A stretch of DNA of 64,000 bases from Craspedostauros australis (Eukaryota > Bacillariophyta > Bacillariophyceae > Mastogloiales > Achnanthaceae): contig JAMXDE010000033.1 of NCBI GenBank assembly GCA_026770025.1, positions 372,001 through 436,000 of the forward strand, given 5' to 3'. The translations under genes and the position numbers were made by a program. Of this stretch, positions 33,015 to 43,683 are shown piece after piece. The notes below the pieces were generated by a model. It was not told the DNA's origin and did not search any database. It was given only the letters and a program-made list of their open reading frames with translations. Within the stretch, counting starts at the first letter, position 1. Each line of letters begins with the position of its first letter.

Positions 33015-33644
33015 TATTAGCGCACGCTAAATCTCTAACAATAGCGACACCCGTCGACCAATCAGAAATCTCCACTTTTCTTACCTTTTCCGTTCCGAAC
33101 GGAAATTTTGGTCGAAAATCCGTTGTGTCAGATTTGTGTCGCATTTCGCGTCGCAAGAATCGTTTTCCCTCAATCACAGATCCAAAAATGTCGCGGAAAT
33201 TGATTTCTTGCCAAGATGAGCCAATCTGCCCAATCAGGACAGACTTGGATCTTGGGTGTGACACGTGCGAATCTTGCCATGACCTTCTCAAGTGAATACG
33301 ATCAATCGTGTGATCGTACTACTAGCAACATCGTGAGAAGACGTAATTCGCAACACGGGCTATCGCGGTGTTTTGTTCATTGACTTTTGCACCTCATCTT
33401 CACGCAGTAACACGCACATTTGCCGTGTTGTCTCCGTGTTAATTTCACCTGCAATTTGCATGAGACCTGTCATGTCTCTCTCATGCTCACAGTTCCAAGA
33501 AGACAATCTTGTGAGCTCGACAGCATTCCTACTACCATACGAATAACACAGTAAACAAACACTCTCCTCACCAACAACAACGACTTGATCACTCTACGTT
33601 CTCGGTGCGGTATCTTCAAACCCATCTACGATTACGTTCTAACA
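33015..33644 (+). repeat. 5' LTR of the intact element
   Basis: 630 bases, starting TATTAGCGCACGC and ending ACGTTCTAACA. The termini TATTAG/CTAACA form an inverted pair with one mismatch. The same sequence is at 39572-40201. I do not recognise the primer binding site that follows (GATTAACAGTCGC). Confidence 0.95.
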
Positions 33645-33964
33645 GATTAACAGTCGCAAGCTTTCACCTACTGAATTGATTGCGTGACAATCCATCCATC
33701 CTTCATCCCTCGTCCATCCACGAGCGATCCCTTCACCTTCCATCACGTGACGACGTGATTTCGGCTTTCCCTCGGCTTTCTCGCATTCGCAGAACGCCCT
33801 CCTTTCGGTTCCTCTGCTGAGTTCGGGCCTTCCCACTCAGCCATCCAAGACTTCCTGCAGCACCCTCCCGCACCAGACGACGATTCAGTCAGTGCACTCC
33901 AGCCTCAGCTACCCTTCAGCCTCCAGCATCCGCATCCACTCTCTCCATCCATCCATCGCCAATC

Positions 33965-36900
33965 ATGTCGACTCCTGAGATGGACCTCGCCACCTTGGAT
34001 CACATCCTCGGTGTCATCGGCATCCCTTCGGACTCCACTCCTCGCGACATCATCGCCCATGCGGACATCGTCAGCCCTCTTGACCTTGTCTCGCTCACCG
34101 AAGATGATCTTCGCAGCTTCCAACTTCGCGATGAGATCGATGATGGCGAAACCATCGTCGCCGTACTCGGAGTGAACCACATCCGCAAGATCCTCAACCT
34201 TGGCAAGTGGTATCTCACCCAAGCCATCCTCGACGACAACACCTGGAACGATCTCGATCGTACCTCGTTCATGGCGTTCACAGCTGAGCAGAACAACCCT
34301 TCCCTTCCATCTTCGCACTCGCATTCGACTGCAAGCTCTCCCATTCCGTCTCCGATGGGCATGGGCCACCACACCACTCCAGCATCCGCATTCCGTCCGG
34401 TGCCTGAAGAACCTCCGCATGTGAACTTTGCATTCGATCCTTCGGCTTCGGTGCCTGATCCTGCCTACCCGCAACCGCCTGTGACTCCATCCATGGCACC
34501 CTCTTCCAACTTCCAAGGTGTCCAAGCCATGGAGCTTCCGGCTGACTACGTCAAGGAGTTCAGCAAGGCAACCAAGCGGGAGAGCCTGTCACTTCCGACA
34601 TTGAAGGACGACAAGCACTTCCTCACCTTCATGCGGACCTTCGAGACTCTTTCCTTCTCCCATGGACTCAACCACCATCTCGATATGGATTTCATTCCGG
34701 CACCCAAGGACGAGGCCTTCTTCGCGAGCCAGAATCGCTACCTCTTCGCCGTGCTCACTGAGCATGTCAAGACTTCCAAGAGTCGGCGCATCATCCGTGC
34801 CTACAAGAAGTCTTGCGATGGCCGTGCGGCCTACGCCGATCTCGTCGATAGCTACACCAGTGGCGTCGTCGGCGAGACTCTGTCCATCAAATACAGAGAC
34901 ACCATCGTCGCCTTCCGATTGGACCAATCCTGGACCAAGACCCGCGAGCAATTCCTCGATGCCTGGGAAACCAAGCTCGATGACATCGAAGAGCTCGATG
35001 ATGCATGTGTCGATGAGGCGGTCAAGCAGCAATGGTTGCGCACCGCCATCGGTCCCGATGTCGACTTGACTCGGGCCTACACCAACGTCAAGTCCAACTC
35101 CCGCCAACGTCACAAGCAATCTCGCGGCTTCATCAAGGTCGGTGTCTCCTTCGAAGACCTCCTCGAGTTCGTTCGCGATGAGGCGCAGTCCCTTGATGCC
35201 AACCAGCCTCGCACCACATCTCGGCGCAAGGTCAACAACGCCAAGACCAGCGGCTCTGCTGGCAAAGGCAATGGCAAGGACTACGCCAAGGACGACCGTC
35301 GTTCCATCCCCAATGATGAATGGCGTGAGATGTCCAAGGACCAACGCAAGGCGTTCCTCGAAGCAAAGGGAAAGTGGCGCAAGAACAAGGGCAAGGGCAA
35401 GGCTGACTCCCACCGAGCTGCCAACAACGCTGCCACATCTTCGGGCACCACCGACACTCCTTCCGCAACCCCGTCCGCTGGCAACACGGACTCTTCCAAG
35501 GCTGGTGACCAGTCCACTGCCATCGATCGCCTTCTCGCGCAGACCAAGTCCACCTCTTCGTCTGACGATACTCCTCAACTGGTCTACAAGGGCCAGACCT
35601 GGCGCCTTGCCAACTCCACGGTGGTCCGGTACAGCTTCAACAAGCTTGTCAAGGACCACTCTGGCTCTCTCGTCGACAGCGGTGCCAATGGTGGCCTGGC
35701 CGGCGATGACGTCCTCGTTCTCTGCAAGACAGGACACACCGCCGACGTCAGTGGCATTGGTGACTCTGCCATCGCCAACCTCGACATCGGTACGGTTGCT
35801 GGTCTCATCCAGACCACCGAAGGGCCCATCATTGGTAAATTCCACCAATATGCGCTCTACGGAAAGGGCAAGACCATCCATTCATCCAACCAGCTTGGTG
35901 CCTTCGGAATGGATGTTAACGAACGCCCACGGAATCTCCCTGGAGGTCGCCAGACCATCATCACACCAGGAGGCCACATCATCCCACTGGCTGTCCGGCA
36001 AGGCCTGTCCTACATGGACATGGCCAAGCCTACCCGCTCCGAACTCGACAAGTATCCACATGTCGACTTCACCGCGGACGACGAATGGGACCCTTCTTCC
36101 CTCGACCAGGAGATGAACCTCGACGACGTCGACGATGATGACGCCGCAGCACTCCAGCGCCGCGAGAACAACTCTACCGTTCTCACGGCCTACACTGGTG
36201 CTCGCCAAGCCGACATCGCTGACAACCCGGGCAGCATCGTTGCCACTCGCAAGCCTGCCGACTACGAGGCTCTCCGACCCCACTTCGGCTGGATTCCAGC
36301 TCGTCGCGTTCGCGACACTCTTCGGTGTACCTCTCAATGGTACCGTACCGCCGAGCGCTTCTCCATGCGCAAGCATTTCAAGTCTCGGTTCCCAGCGGCC
36401 AACGTCGACCGTCTCCATGAGACGGTTGCGATGGATACGCTCTTCTCCGATACCCCTGCTCACGACGACGGGGTTCCCGGCCATGGCGGCTGCACCATGC
36501 TTCAGGTGTACGTCGCTCTCGACTCTCGGTTCACGGCCGGCTTTCCCATGCCATCCGAGAGCCGCATCTCCGACACTCTCCGTGACTTCATCCGACGCCA
36601 CGGGGCTCCCGACCTACTGATGTCCGACAACGCCAAGGCGCAGATCGGTAACAAGGTTATGGAGATCCTCCGGCAGTATCACATCCGTGATCACCAGAGT
36701 GAGCCGGAGCATCAACACCAGAACGGCGCGGAACGCCGGATCCAGGATATCAAACGCACAACCAACGGTGTGATGGATCGCACGGGTACTCCCGACCGCT
36801 TCTGGCTGATCTGCACGCTCTATGTGGTTGATCTCTTCAATCACATCGCGCAGGTCACCGCTGGCTCCATCACCCCCCTTCAAGCCGCCTTCGGACAGCG

Positions 36901-39547
36901 ACCGGACATCTCCAAGTTCCTGTCCTACCGATGGTGGCAACCTGTCTACTACCGGGTTGACAACCCCACCTTCCCCAGCCAGTCCAAGGAGCGCAGTGGA
37001 CGCTGGGCCGGTCCCTGCCTTCACAAAGGCGATGATCTTACCTTCTGGGTCCTCGACGACGAGACCCAACGACTTCTTCCTCGGTCTGCCATCCGACCTG
37101 CCGACGACTCTGCCACCCGCAATCTTCGTGCGGACTTCCCCTTCCCCATTGTTGGGGAGGACGATGGCTCTGATGCCATGAATGTGGCGAATGGGGAGCC
37201 AGACGACGACATCTCCGTCCCTCCTGACTCCGACCCCATCGTACACTCCCTCGCCGATTCCATCCTGGCTGACCGCCGCGGCACAGACCCTGAAACAGTG
37301 GGGAATGCCAAGGTCCACATCCCGAAGTTCTCTCCCGAGGATCTCGTTGGGATGACCTTCATCCACAAGAAGGATGGCCAGCAAGTCAAAGCGGAGGTGG
37401 TGCAAAAGGTCAACGACCTTGACGCAGCCAACCACCAACGTATCAAGATGCTACTCGCACTGGCCGATGGGGAGACGCATGACCTCATCTCCTACGTTGA
37501 GCTCGCTGACATCATCGAACGGCAACAGGAGCACAACGACGACCCCGACGCCAAGTGGGAGTTCGACTCCATCATCGGACACGAGGGTCCTCTCCCATCT
37601 TCCTCTCCCTCCTACAAGGGATCGAGCTTCAACGTCATCGTGAAATGGGGAGACGGCTCCACCTCCACCGAACCACTCTCCATCATGATTCAGGATGATC
37701 CTGTCTCTTGCGCTGCCTACGGCCGCCGCCACGAGCTGCTCGACGAGCCTGGCTGGAAGCGCCTCAAGCGCCTCGCCATCCGCACCAATCGTCTCGAGCG
37801 CCAGGTCAACAAATCGAAGACCTTCAACCACGCTCCTACCTTCCAGTTCGGTGTCCAAGTCCCTCGCAACCACAAGGAAGCGATGCGACTCGACGACAAG
37901 AACGGCAACTCCCTTTGGGCCGACGCCGAGAAGAAGGAGATGGACCAACTCTTCGGGTACCACACCTTCAAGTCTCTCGGCAAAGGCGCCCCTGTCCCTT
38001 CCGGCTTCCAGAAGATCCGCCTCCAATGGGTCTATGCTGTGAAGCATGACCTCCGTCACAAGGCGCGCTGCGTCGCTGGTGGTCACCTCACCGACCCCTG
38101 CAAGGATGCGTCCTATGCAGGTGTGGTCAGTCTTCGCTCTCTCCGCCTCTCCCTCCTCGCCGGCGAACTCAACGGCATTCCAACATGGGTTGGAGACATC
38201 GGCAATGCGTATCTTGAGGCCTTCACTCAAGAACGCATCTGCTTCATCGCTGGCAACGAATTCGGTGACTTCGCTGGTCATACCATGCAGATAGTCAAGG
38301 CACTCTACGGCCTGCGCACATCGGGCGCCCGATTCCATGAGGCTCTCGCCGACACCCTTCGCGACATGGGTTTCCTCCAATGCCGCTCCGATCCCGACGT
38401 CTGGATGCGTGACGCCAACTCCCATTGGGAGTACGTCTGCGTCTACGTCGATGACCTCACCGCGACGATGGCCGATCCCAAGGCTTTCTTCGACATCCTC
38501 TCTTCGAAGTACGGGTACCAGCTCAAGGGAGTTGGTCCTATCAAGTACCATCTCGGTGCTGACTTCGGCCGTGATCCCGACGGCACTCTCAAGCTCTCCC
38601 CGCAATCCTACATCAAGCGGATGATGGAGAACTACGAACGCATGTTCGGCGAGCTTCCCCGCAAGATCAGCTGCCCTCTCGACAAGGCCGACAGTCCGGA
38701 GCTCGACACCTCTTCCGAACTCATCGAAACCGACAAACGCAAGTTCATGTCGCTCATCGGTGCACTCCAGTGGTGTATCTCCCTCGGACGGTTTGACATC
38801 TCTGTCGCCGTCATGACGCTGGCACGCTTCCGCTCAGCTCCTCGCCAAGGTCATCTGGATCGCGCAAAGCGCATCTACGGATATCTTCGCAAGCATCCTG
38901 ATGCTGCCATCCGCTTCCGCACCTGCGTCCCCCGCTTCGATCTTCACTACGAGGTTCCCAACCATGACTGGATCTACTCCGTCTACGGGAAGACCTCTGA
39001 GGAGATTCCGGACGACATCCCCGAGCCGAAAGGCAAACCTGTCCGAACCACCACGTTCGTCGACGCCAACCTTCTCCACTGCCAAGTCACTGGCAGATCC
39101 GCTACCGGTGCTCTCCATCTGGTCAACCAGACACCCATCGAATGGTTCTCCAAGCGTCAAGGCACGGTTGAGACCGCCACCTACGGGTCTGAGTTCGTCG
39201 CTGCCCGTCAAGCTACGGAGCAGATCATCTCCCTCCGTCTTGCCCTTCGTGAAATGGGCATTCCGATCGACGGCCCCAGCTGGATGCTGGGTGACAATCA
39301 GTCCGTCATCACCTCCTCCACGGTCCCCAAGAGCATGCTCTCCAAGCGCCACAACGCACTGGCCTACCATCGCGTCCGGTCCGCTGTCGCCGCTGGCATC
39401 CTCTACTTCATCAAGATCCCCGGCACGCAGAACGTCGCCGACGTGATGACGAAGTTCCTCCCGTGGGCTGTCTTCTGGCCCCTCGTGAAGCCCATCCTCT
39501 TCTGGAAAGGGCACACTGAGTCCTCTTCCCCGACCTACAAGACCTGA
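33965..39547 (+). CDS. Gag-Pol polyprotein of the intact Copia-type element
   Basis: 1860 residues, ATG start, TGA stop. Gag spans about 1-480 and lacks a CCHC zinc knuckle; it ends in a Lys/Gly-rich basic segment. Protease: LVDSGANGGL near 570. Integrase: Asp in VAMDTLFSD (about 822), Asp in LLMSDNAKAQ (about 887), Glu in SEPEHQHQNGAE (about 913). A chromodomain-like segment, about 1197-1250, reads FDSIIGHEG, FNVIVKWGDGST, EPLSIMIQDDPV. RT: LQWVYAVKHD, GDIGNAYLEA, VCVYVDD (about 1490). RNase H about 1697-1835: TTFVDANLLHCQ, TYGSEFVAA, GDNQSV and IPGTQNVAD. Everything needed for copying is present in one frame. Confidence 0.93.
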   Translation: MSTPEMDLATLDHILGVIGIPSDSTPRDIIAHADIVSPLDLVSLTEDDLRSFQLRDEIDDGETIVAVLGVNHIRKILNLGKWYLTQAILDDNTWNDLDRTSFMAFTAEQNNPSLPSSHSHSTASSPIPSPMGMGHHTTPASAFRPVPEEPPHVNFAFDPSASVPDPAYPQPPVTPSMAPSSNFQGVQAMELPADYVKEFSKATKRESLSLPTLKDDKHFLTFMRTFETLSFSHGLNHHLDMDFIPAPKDEAFFASQNRYLFAVLTEHVKTSKSRRIIRAYKKSCDGRAAYADLVDSYTSGVVGETLSIKYRDTIVAFRLDQSWTKTREQFLDAWETKLDDIEELDDACVDEAVKQQWLRTAIGPDVDLTRAYTNVKSNSRQRHKQSRGFIKVGVSFEDLLEFVRDEAQSLDANQPRTTSRRKVNNAKTSGSAGKGNGKDYAKDDRRSIPNDEWREMSKDQRKAFLEAKGKWRKNKGKGKADSHRAANNAATSSGTTDTPSATPSAGNTDSSKAGDQSTAIDRLLAQTKSTSSSDDTPQLVYKGQTWRLANSTVVRYSFNKLVKDHSGSLVDSGANGGLAGDDVLVLCKTGHTADVSGIGDSAIANLDIGTVAGLIQTTEGPIIGKFHQYALYGKGKTIHSSNQLGAFGMDVNERPRNLPGGRQTIITPGGHIIPLAVRQGLSYMDMAKPTRSELDKYPHVDFTADDEWDPSSLDQEMNLDDVDDDDAAALQRRENNSTVLTAYTGARQADIADNPGSIVATRKPADYEALRPHFGWIPARRVRDTLRCTSQWYRTAERFSMRKHFKSRFPAANVDRLHETVAMDTLFSDTPAHDDGVPGHGGCTMLQVYVALDSRFTAGFPMPSESRISDTLRDFIRRHGAPDLLMSDNAKAQIGNKVMEILRQYHIRDHQSEPEHQHQNGAERRIQDIKRTTNGVMDRTGTPDRFWLICTLYVVDLFNHIAQVTAGSITPLQAAFGQRPDISKFLSYRWWQPVYYRVDNPTFPSQSKERSGRWAGPCLHKGDDLTFWVLDDETQRLLPRSAIRPADDSATRNLRADFPFPIVGEDDGSDAMNVANGEPDDDISVPPDSDPIVHSLADSILADRRGTDPETVGNAKVHIPKFSPEDLVGMTFIHKKDGQQVKAEVVQKVNDLDAANHQRIKMLLALADGETHDLISYVELADIIERQQEHNDDPDAKWEFDSIIGHEGPLPSSSPSYKGSSFNVIVKWGDGSTSTEPLSIMIQDDPVSCAAYGRRHELLDEPGWKRLKRLAIRTNRLERQVNKSKTFNHAPTFQFGVQVPRNHKEAMRLDDKNGNSLWADAEKKEMDQLFGYHTFKSLGKGAPVPSGFQKIRLQWVYAVKHDLRHKARCVAGGHLTDPCKDASYAGVVSLRSLRLSLLAGELNGIPTWVGDIGNAYLEAFTQERICFIAGNEFGDFAGHTMQIVKALYGLRTSGARFHEALADTLRDMGFLQCRSDPDVWMRDANSHWEYVCVYVDDLTATMADPKAFFDILSSKYGYQLKGVGPIKYHLGADFGRDPDGTLKLSPQSYIKRMMENYERMFGELPRKISCPLDKADSPELDTSSELIETDKRKFMSLIGALQWCISLGRFDISVAVMTLARFRSAPRQGHLDRAKRIYGYLRKHPDAAIRFRTCVPRFDLHYEVPNHDWIYSVYGKTSEEIPDDIPEPKGKPVRTTTFVDANLLHCQVTGRSATGALHLVNQTPIEWFSKRQGTVETATYGSEFVAARQATEQIISLRLALREMGIPIDGPSWMLGDNQSVITSSTVPKSMLSKRHNALAYHRVRSAVAAGILYFIKIPGTQNVADVMTKFLPWAVFWPLVKPILFWKGHTESSSPTYKT

Positions 39548-39571
39548 ATGTCCGGGACACGCTTTGGGGAG

Positions 39572-40201
39572 TATTAGCGCACGCTAAATCTCTAACAATA
39601 GCGACACCCGTCGACCAATCAGAAATCTCCACTTTTCTTACCTTTTCCGTTCCGAACGGAAATTTTGGTCGAAAATCCGTTGTGTCAGATTTGTGTCGCA
39701 TTTCGCGTCGCAAGAATCGTTTTCCCTCAATCACAGATCCAAAAATGTCGCGGAAATTGATTTCTTGCCAAGATGAGCCAATCTGCCCAATCAGGACAGA
39801 CTTGGATCTTGGGTGTGACACGTGCGAATCTTGCCATGACCTTCTCAAGTGAATACGATCAATCGTGTGATCGTACTACTAGCAACATCGTGAGAAGACG
39901 TAATTCGCAACACGGGCTATCGCGGTGTTTTGTTCATTGACTTTTGCACCTCATCTTCACGCAGTAACACGCACATTTGCCGTGTTGTCTCCGTGTTAAT
40001 TTCACCTGCAATTTGCATGAGACCTGTCATGTCTCTCTCATGCTCACAGTTCCAAGAAGACAATCTTGTGAGCTCGACAGCATTCCTACTACCATACGAA
40101 TAACACAGTAAACAAACACTCTCCTCACCAACAACAACGACTTGATCACTCTACGTTCTCGGTGCGGTATCTTCAAACCCATCTACGATTACGTTCTAAC
40201 A
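39572..40201 (+). repeat. 3' LTR of the intact element
   Basis: 630 bases matching 33015-33644 with no difference that I could find on reading. Preceded by TTTGGGGAG, a short polypurine tract, and followed by the TTGCA target duplication. Confidence 0.95.
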
Positions 40202-41773
40202 TTGCAAGTCGGACTTGATGTTCTTGGTGAAGCCATCGCTTGTATTGTGTTCGGATTTGACGAACATGATTTCGATGGTTTTGTTGATTACCATGTTCCG
40301 CACGTAGTGATGGCGCACGTCGATGTGCCGCGATCGTTGGGATGTTGATGGGTTCTTGGCAATGAAGATCGCCCCGATGTTGTCCACACGGACCTTGATC
40401 GGTGTCTTCACTGGGACGCCCACACTTTCAAGTAGCTGCACGACGAAGAAGATCTCCTTTGCCGCTTCAGAAAGGGCAACGTATTCTGCTTTGGATGAGC
40501 TGAGTGTGACGGCCTTCTGTGCTTTGGATCGCCAAAGGATTGGTACCTTGCACAGGTATAGGATGAACCCTCCTACGCTGATTCTCGTGTTCTTGTCTCC
40601 TGCATATTCGCTATCGCAGAAGAGCTCCATGTCCCAGCCGTCGTCGTCTGGACGCGCTGGATGGATCTTCAATCCATAGTCCTTTGTATCTATCACATAC
40701 TTGATGATCCAATACATCTCCTTCATTGCGGCCTTGGTGGGCCCGATCAATACCTTGGAGAGTTCCCTCACAGGGTTTGTGATGTCTGGTCGCGAGTGCT
40801 TGATGAGGAAGAGCAGCATACCGACGCCTCGGCGGTATTCAGCATGTTCTTCCAGTCCAACCTTCTGTAGTCTGTTCTCTTCGGATGGTTGCACAATGAT
40901 TTGACCCAGGGTTCCCGGTGTTGCATAGCGTTGCATCTTCTCAACCTTGGTTCCAAACTCTTCAATGAGATGTCGGATGAGGTGTGGTTGGCGTAGCGTT
41001 GCTCTGGTCTTGTCATGGTTCAGTTCGATATTGCACCTGAGGTAATCTCCGAGTCCTTGCTCGATTGTCACCTTGAACTTGCTGCCTTGGATGTCCTTCA
41101 GGAATGTCTCCAATGCCTTGGAGTCTCTGCAGCAGAAGCAGTCGTCCATGTAGATGGCCACGATCATACTTCCTTTGTTCGTCTTTTGATAGAACAGGCA
41201 CGGATCTGCCGCGCTCTGTTCGAAGTTGATGTTCTTGAGGGTCGACACCAACATCTTAAACCACTGCCTGGCGCTCTGAACAAGTCTGTAGATTGGCTTG
41301 TGCAGGGTCAGGGCTTCGTCTGCTTGATGATCCATCCCCTCAGGACAGTTCACGTAGATCTCCTCGTCGAGGCCTCCATGTAGGAATGCCGTTACAACAT
41401 CGACGAGTGCGCAGTCCATCTGCTTGATCAGCATCATGACTCTGTAGGTCACATCATGGATGGCGGGTGAGTAGTGCTCTTGGAAGCCTACTCCTGCGAC
41501 TTGTGAGTAGCCACATGCAACGAGTCTCGCTCGATGTGTGCCATCGCATTTGAACTTGAATACCCACTTGCACTTGCAGCATCTGCGGCCTCGTGGGATG
41601 GCGTTTCGTTTGATCTTGCTGTACACCTTGCGTGTATCCATGGAGTTGAACTCCTTCTTGATGGCTACTTGGTATTCCTTTTGGTGGATGGGATCCGGAT
41701 GGTTGAACGCTCCATTGAATGTCGTTGGTTCGATGTGCCTCTCGGATTCTTCATTCTGGTCCTGCATCGACAA
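40202..41773 (-). pseudogene. Copia reverse transcriptase and RNase H (decayed element)
   Basis: A continuous 520-codon frame. RT: KCKWVFKFKCDGTHRARLVACGYSQ (shown here only as family context; key words are ARLVACGYSQ), DVVTAFLHGGLDEEIY and the box IYMDD. RNase H: LFCDSEYAGD, GGFILYLCKVPILWRSK, SSSKAEYVALSEAAKE and the histidine step RSRHIDVRHHYVR. The 3' end runs into the inserted LTR at 40201, giving a false stop, and the true end is at 32962. This part of pol is stop-free, in contrast to the gag-integrase part. Confidence 0.88.
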
Positions 41774-43650
41774 TCAGATGTCGATCGCTGGTGTCTTGGT
41801 GATGGTTGCGTTCATCCCGTATAATCCACTCGTGCTGTAATGTACAACCTCTGTCTCTTCTACTTTGTCTACAATTTCCTCATCGTCTGTGTTCTCATTG
41901 TCATCACTCGTTTCATTGTTCGACTCGTCGGCTAGCTCGTCACTGAGTTCGTCGCTCTCCTCATTTGATGATGATTCGCCCTCATCATCTCGTTCCTTTT
42001 GACCTGGTATGTTGTTGTCTGCGAGTGCGCACAGTGCTCTGGGAATCTTCTCCCCTGTGGTAAGCTTGGATTTGTTCTGTCCCTTCCTGCCTCTTGCTTT
42101 GTGGCGTTGGAGTCGCTCCTTTCTGTCAATGTCACACTTGCTTGGTTTGGTTGGTAGGAGTCTAGATGTTGTGCCATGCGTATACCTCGCTGGAGTGTTC
42201 TGTGGAGTGACATCCACGTCGTCGTTGGCTTCATCGCCGGATGGTGGAATGTTGACATCCTCTGGGTCGGATTCGCTCCGATCTTCCTTGTTCTCGAGCA
42301 GTTCAGTCGCTGCTCCCTCATCCTCATCACCCTCATCATCACTGTCTGATAGGATATGATACCTGTTTGTGTCTGCAAAGGATACTCTCTTCGCTTCTGA
42401 TGTTCGACGCATTGTTGTCCTTGGTGTTGCTCCCTTCCATCCAATGGTTGTGAAGCCGTCTGTGTCCGTCATTACTACATCGTTGAGTGTGTTTGATGCT
42501 TGTGCCCAGCCATGGAACTGTCTGTATGATTGGTTGAGCCACTTGATGTTGCAGGAACAGACCAGTGAATTGGTTGATGGTCTGTACATATTGTACACTC
42601 CTGATGAATGTTGGTGTGCATATCCAATGAACACCATTTCTTCACCTCTATTCTTGAGCTTGGCAGTGATCCTGCTGTAGGTAGTCTTCACAACACCCAC
42701 CTCTCCGAATGTTCAAAGTGAATTGGCATATGGTGGATCGCTGTCGAAGAATTGGCGATGTGGCGATGCTTTCTGGTTCTTTGCCATGGTGATGTTGGCG
42801 ATGGCAGTGGCAGTGCTCGCAGCTGCTGCCCACAATCCATGCCTGTACTCATCATTGAGTTGTGCTCTGTTGAGCATGGAACGGATCTTGGTGTAGAGAT
42901 ATGCAAACTTGCGCTCCACTCTACCATTCTGCTGTGGCGTGTTGGACACCGTGAACTCGAATTTCACATTCAGTCCAGCATCGATGAGAGTATCCTGTGT
43001 GGATTTGTTCTCTCCGCTGTTGTCTCCTCAGAAGATGATTTGTTGATCACCTGTCTGTGATTTGATTGTGTGGACAAATCGTTTGATATACCCTGGTTGG
43101 TCGCTCTTGTTCTTGAGAAAGAAACTCCAGCAGTGGTCCATGCAACCGTCAACGATCAGGGTCCAGTAGCGTTTATCTCCGAAGCTATGTGTTTAGTGTA
43201 ACTAATGTTGATGAAGAAGCGTTCGCTGTGGCGAGTCGCTCGTGTGATTCTGGCCATTGGCATATTATTCACTCTCGCGTTCGCGACCGCGCAGTCGCAA
43301 CATACCGGCATCTCGCCGATGATCTTCCATCCGTATTAGGCGGCTGTCTGCTTCATGGTTTCGAGTTGCACATGACCGAGCATTCAGTGCAAGTTCCTCG
43401 CGCTCACCTCCTTGGATGGACTCTTGACAATGGCTTTGGAAGCCTTATCGTCCTTGGTTGGCATGATGAGATGCATCTGCACTCCCATGATGAATCCGTT
43501 GGATGTGGGGAAGACACAATTGAAGATGATCTTCTTTCTGGATCCATTGATGATGTCCATCACAATGGCGTCGTTACCAATCTGGTAGCCGTTGTACAGC
43601 GCCTTGTTCGTAGAGAAATGGTTCACCCACATCTTGGGTGTGTACTTCAC
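41774..43650 (-). pseudogene. Copia integrase and linker region, multiply interrupted
   Basis: Carries the pre-integrase block (LH-stop-MLGHVQLETMKQTAA), the Cys pair CCDCAV, the core (YWTLIVDGCMDHCWSFFLK, F-stop-GDNSGENKS, then NTPQQNGRVERKFAYL) and the following SL-stop-TFGEVGVVKTTY block, then an acidic linker of about 270 residues. Stops lie at 43384 (TGA), 43336 (TAA), 43028 (TGA), 42713 (TGA) and 41774 (TGA). A 2-base gain (or 1-base loss) near 43185 shifts the frame between SYTKH and SFGDKRYW. In related elements the residue at two of these stops (before GDN and before TFGE) is Arg. Confidence 0.8.
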
Positions 43651-43683
43651 ATCGTCAAGTCGGATGATGTGGCATGTGTTGTC

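Larger units (their letters stand above)
33010..40206 (+). mobile_element. Intact Copia-type LTR retrotransposon with TTGCA target duplication
   Basis: Body 33015-40201, flanked by TTGCA at 33010-33014 and 40202-40206. Two 630-base LTRs that I read as identical enclose one 1860-codon Gag-Pol frame. A purine run (GGGGAG) precedes the 3' LTR. Identical LTRs, an unbroken ORF and a clean duplication indicate a recent, possibly still active, insertion. The one-frame arrangement resembles the CoDi elements known from diatoms. Confidence 0.93.

Noticed and set aside
34589..38605. Long antisense frames within the intact Gag-Pol (for example 34589-35881 and 37451-38605, minus)
   Set aside because: Mirror the coding periodicity of the polyprotein; no recognisable domains.
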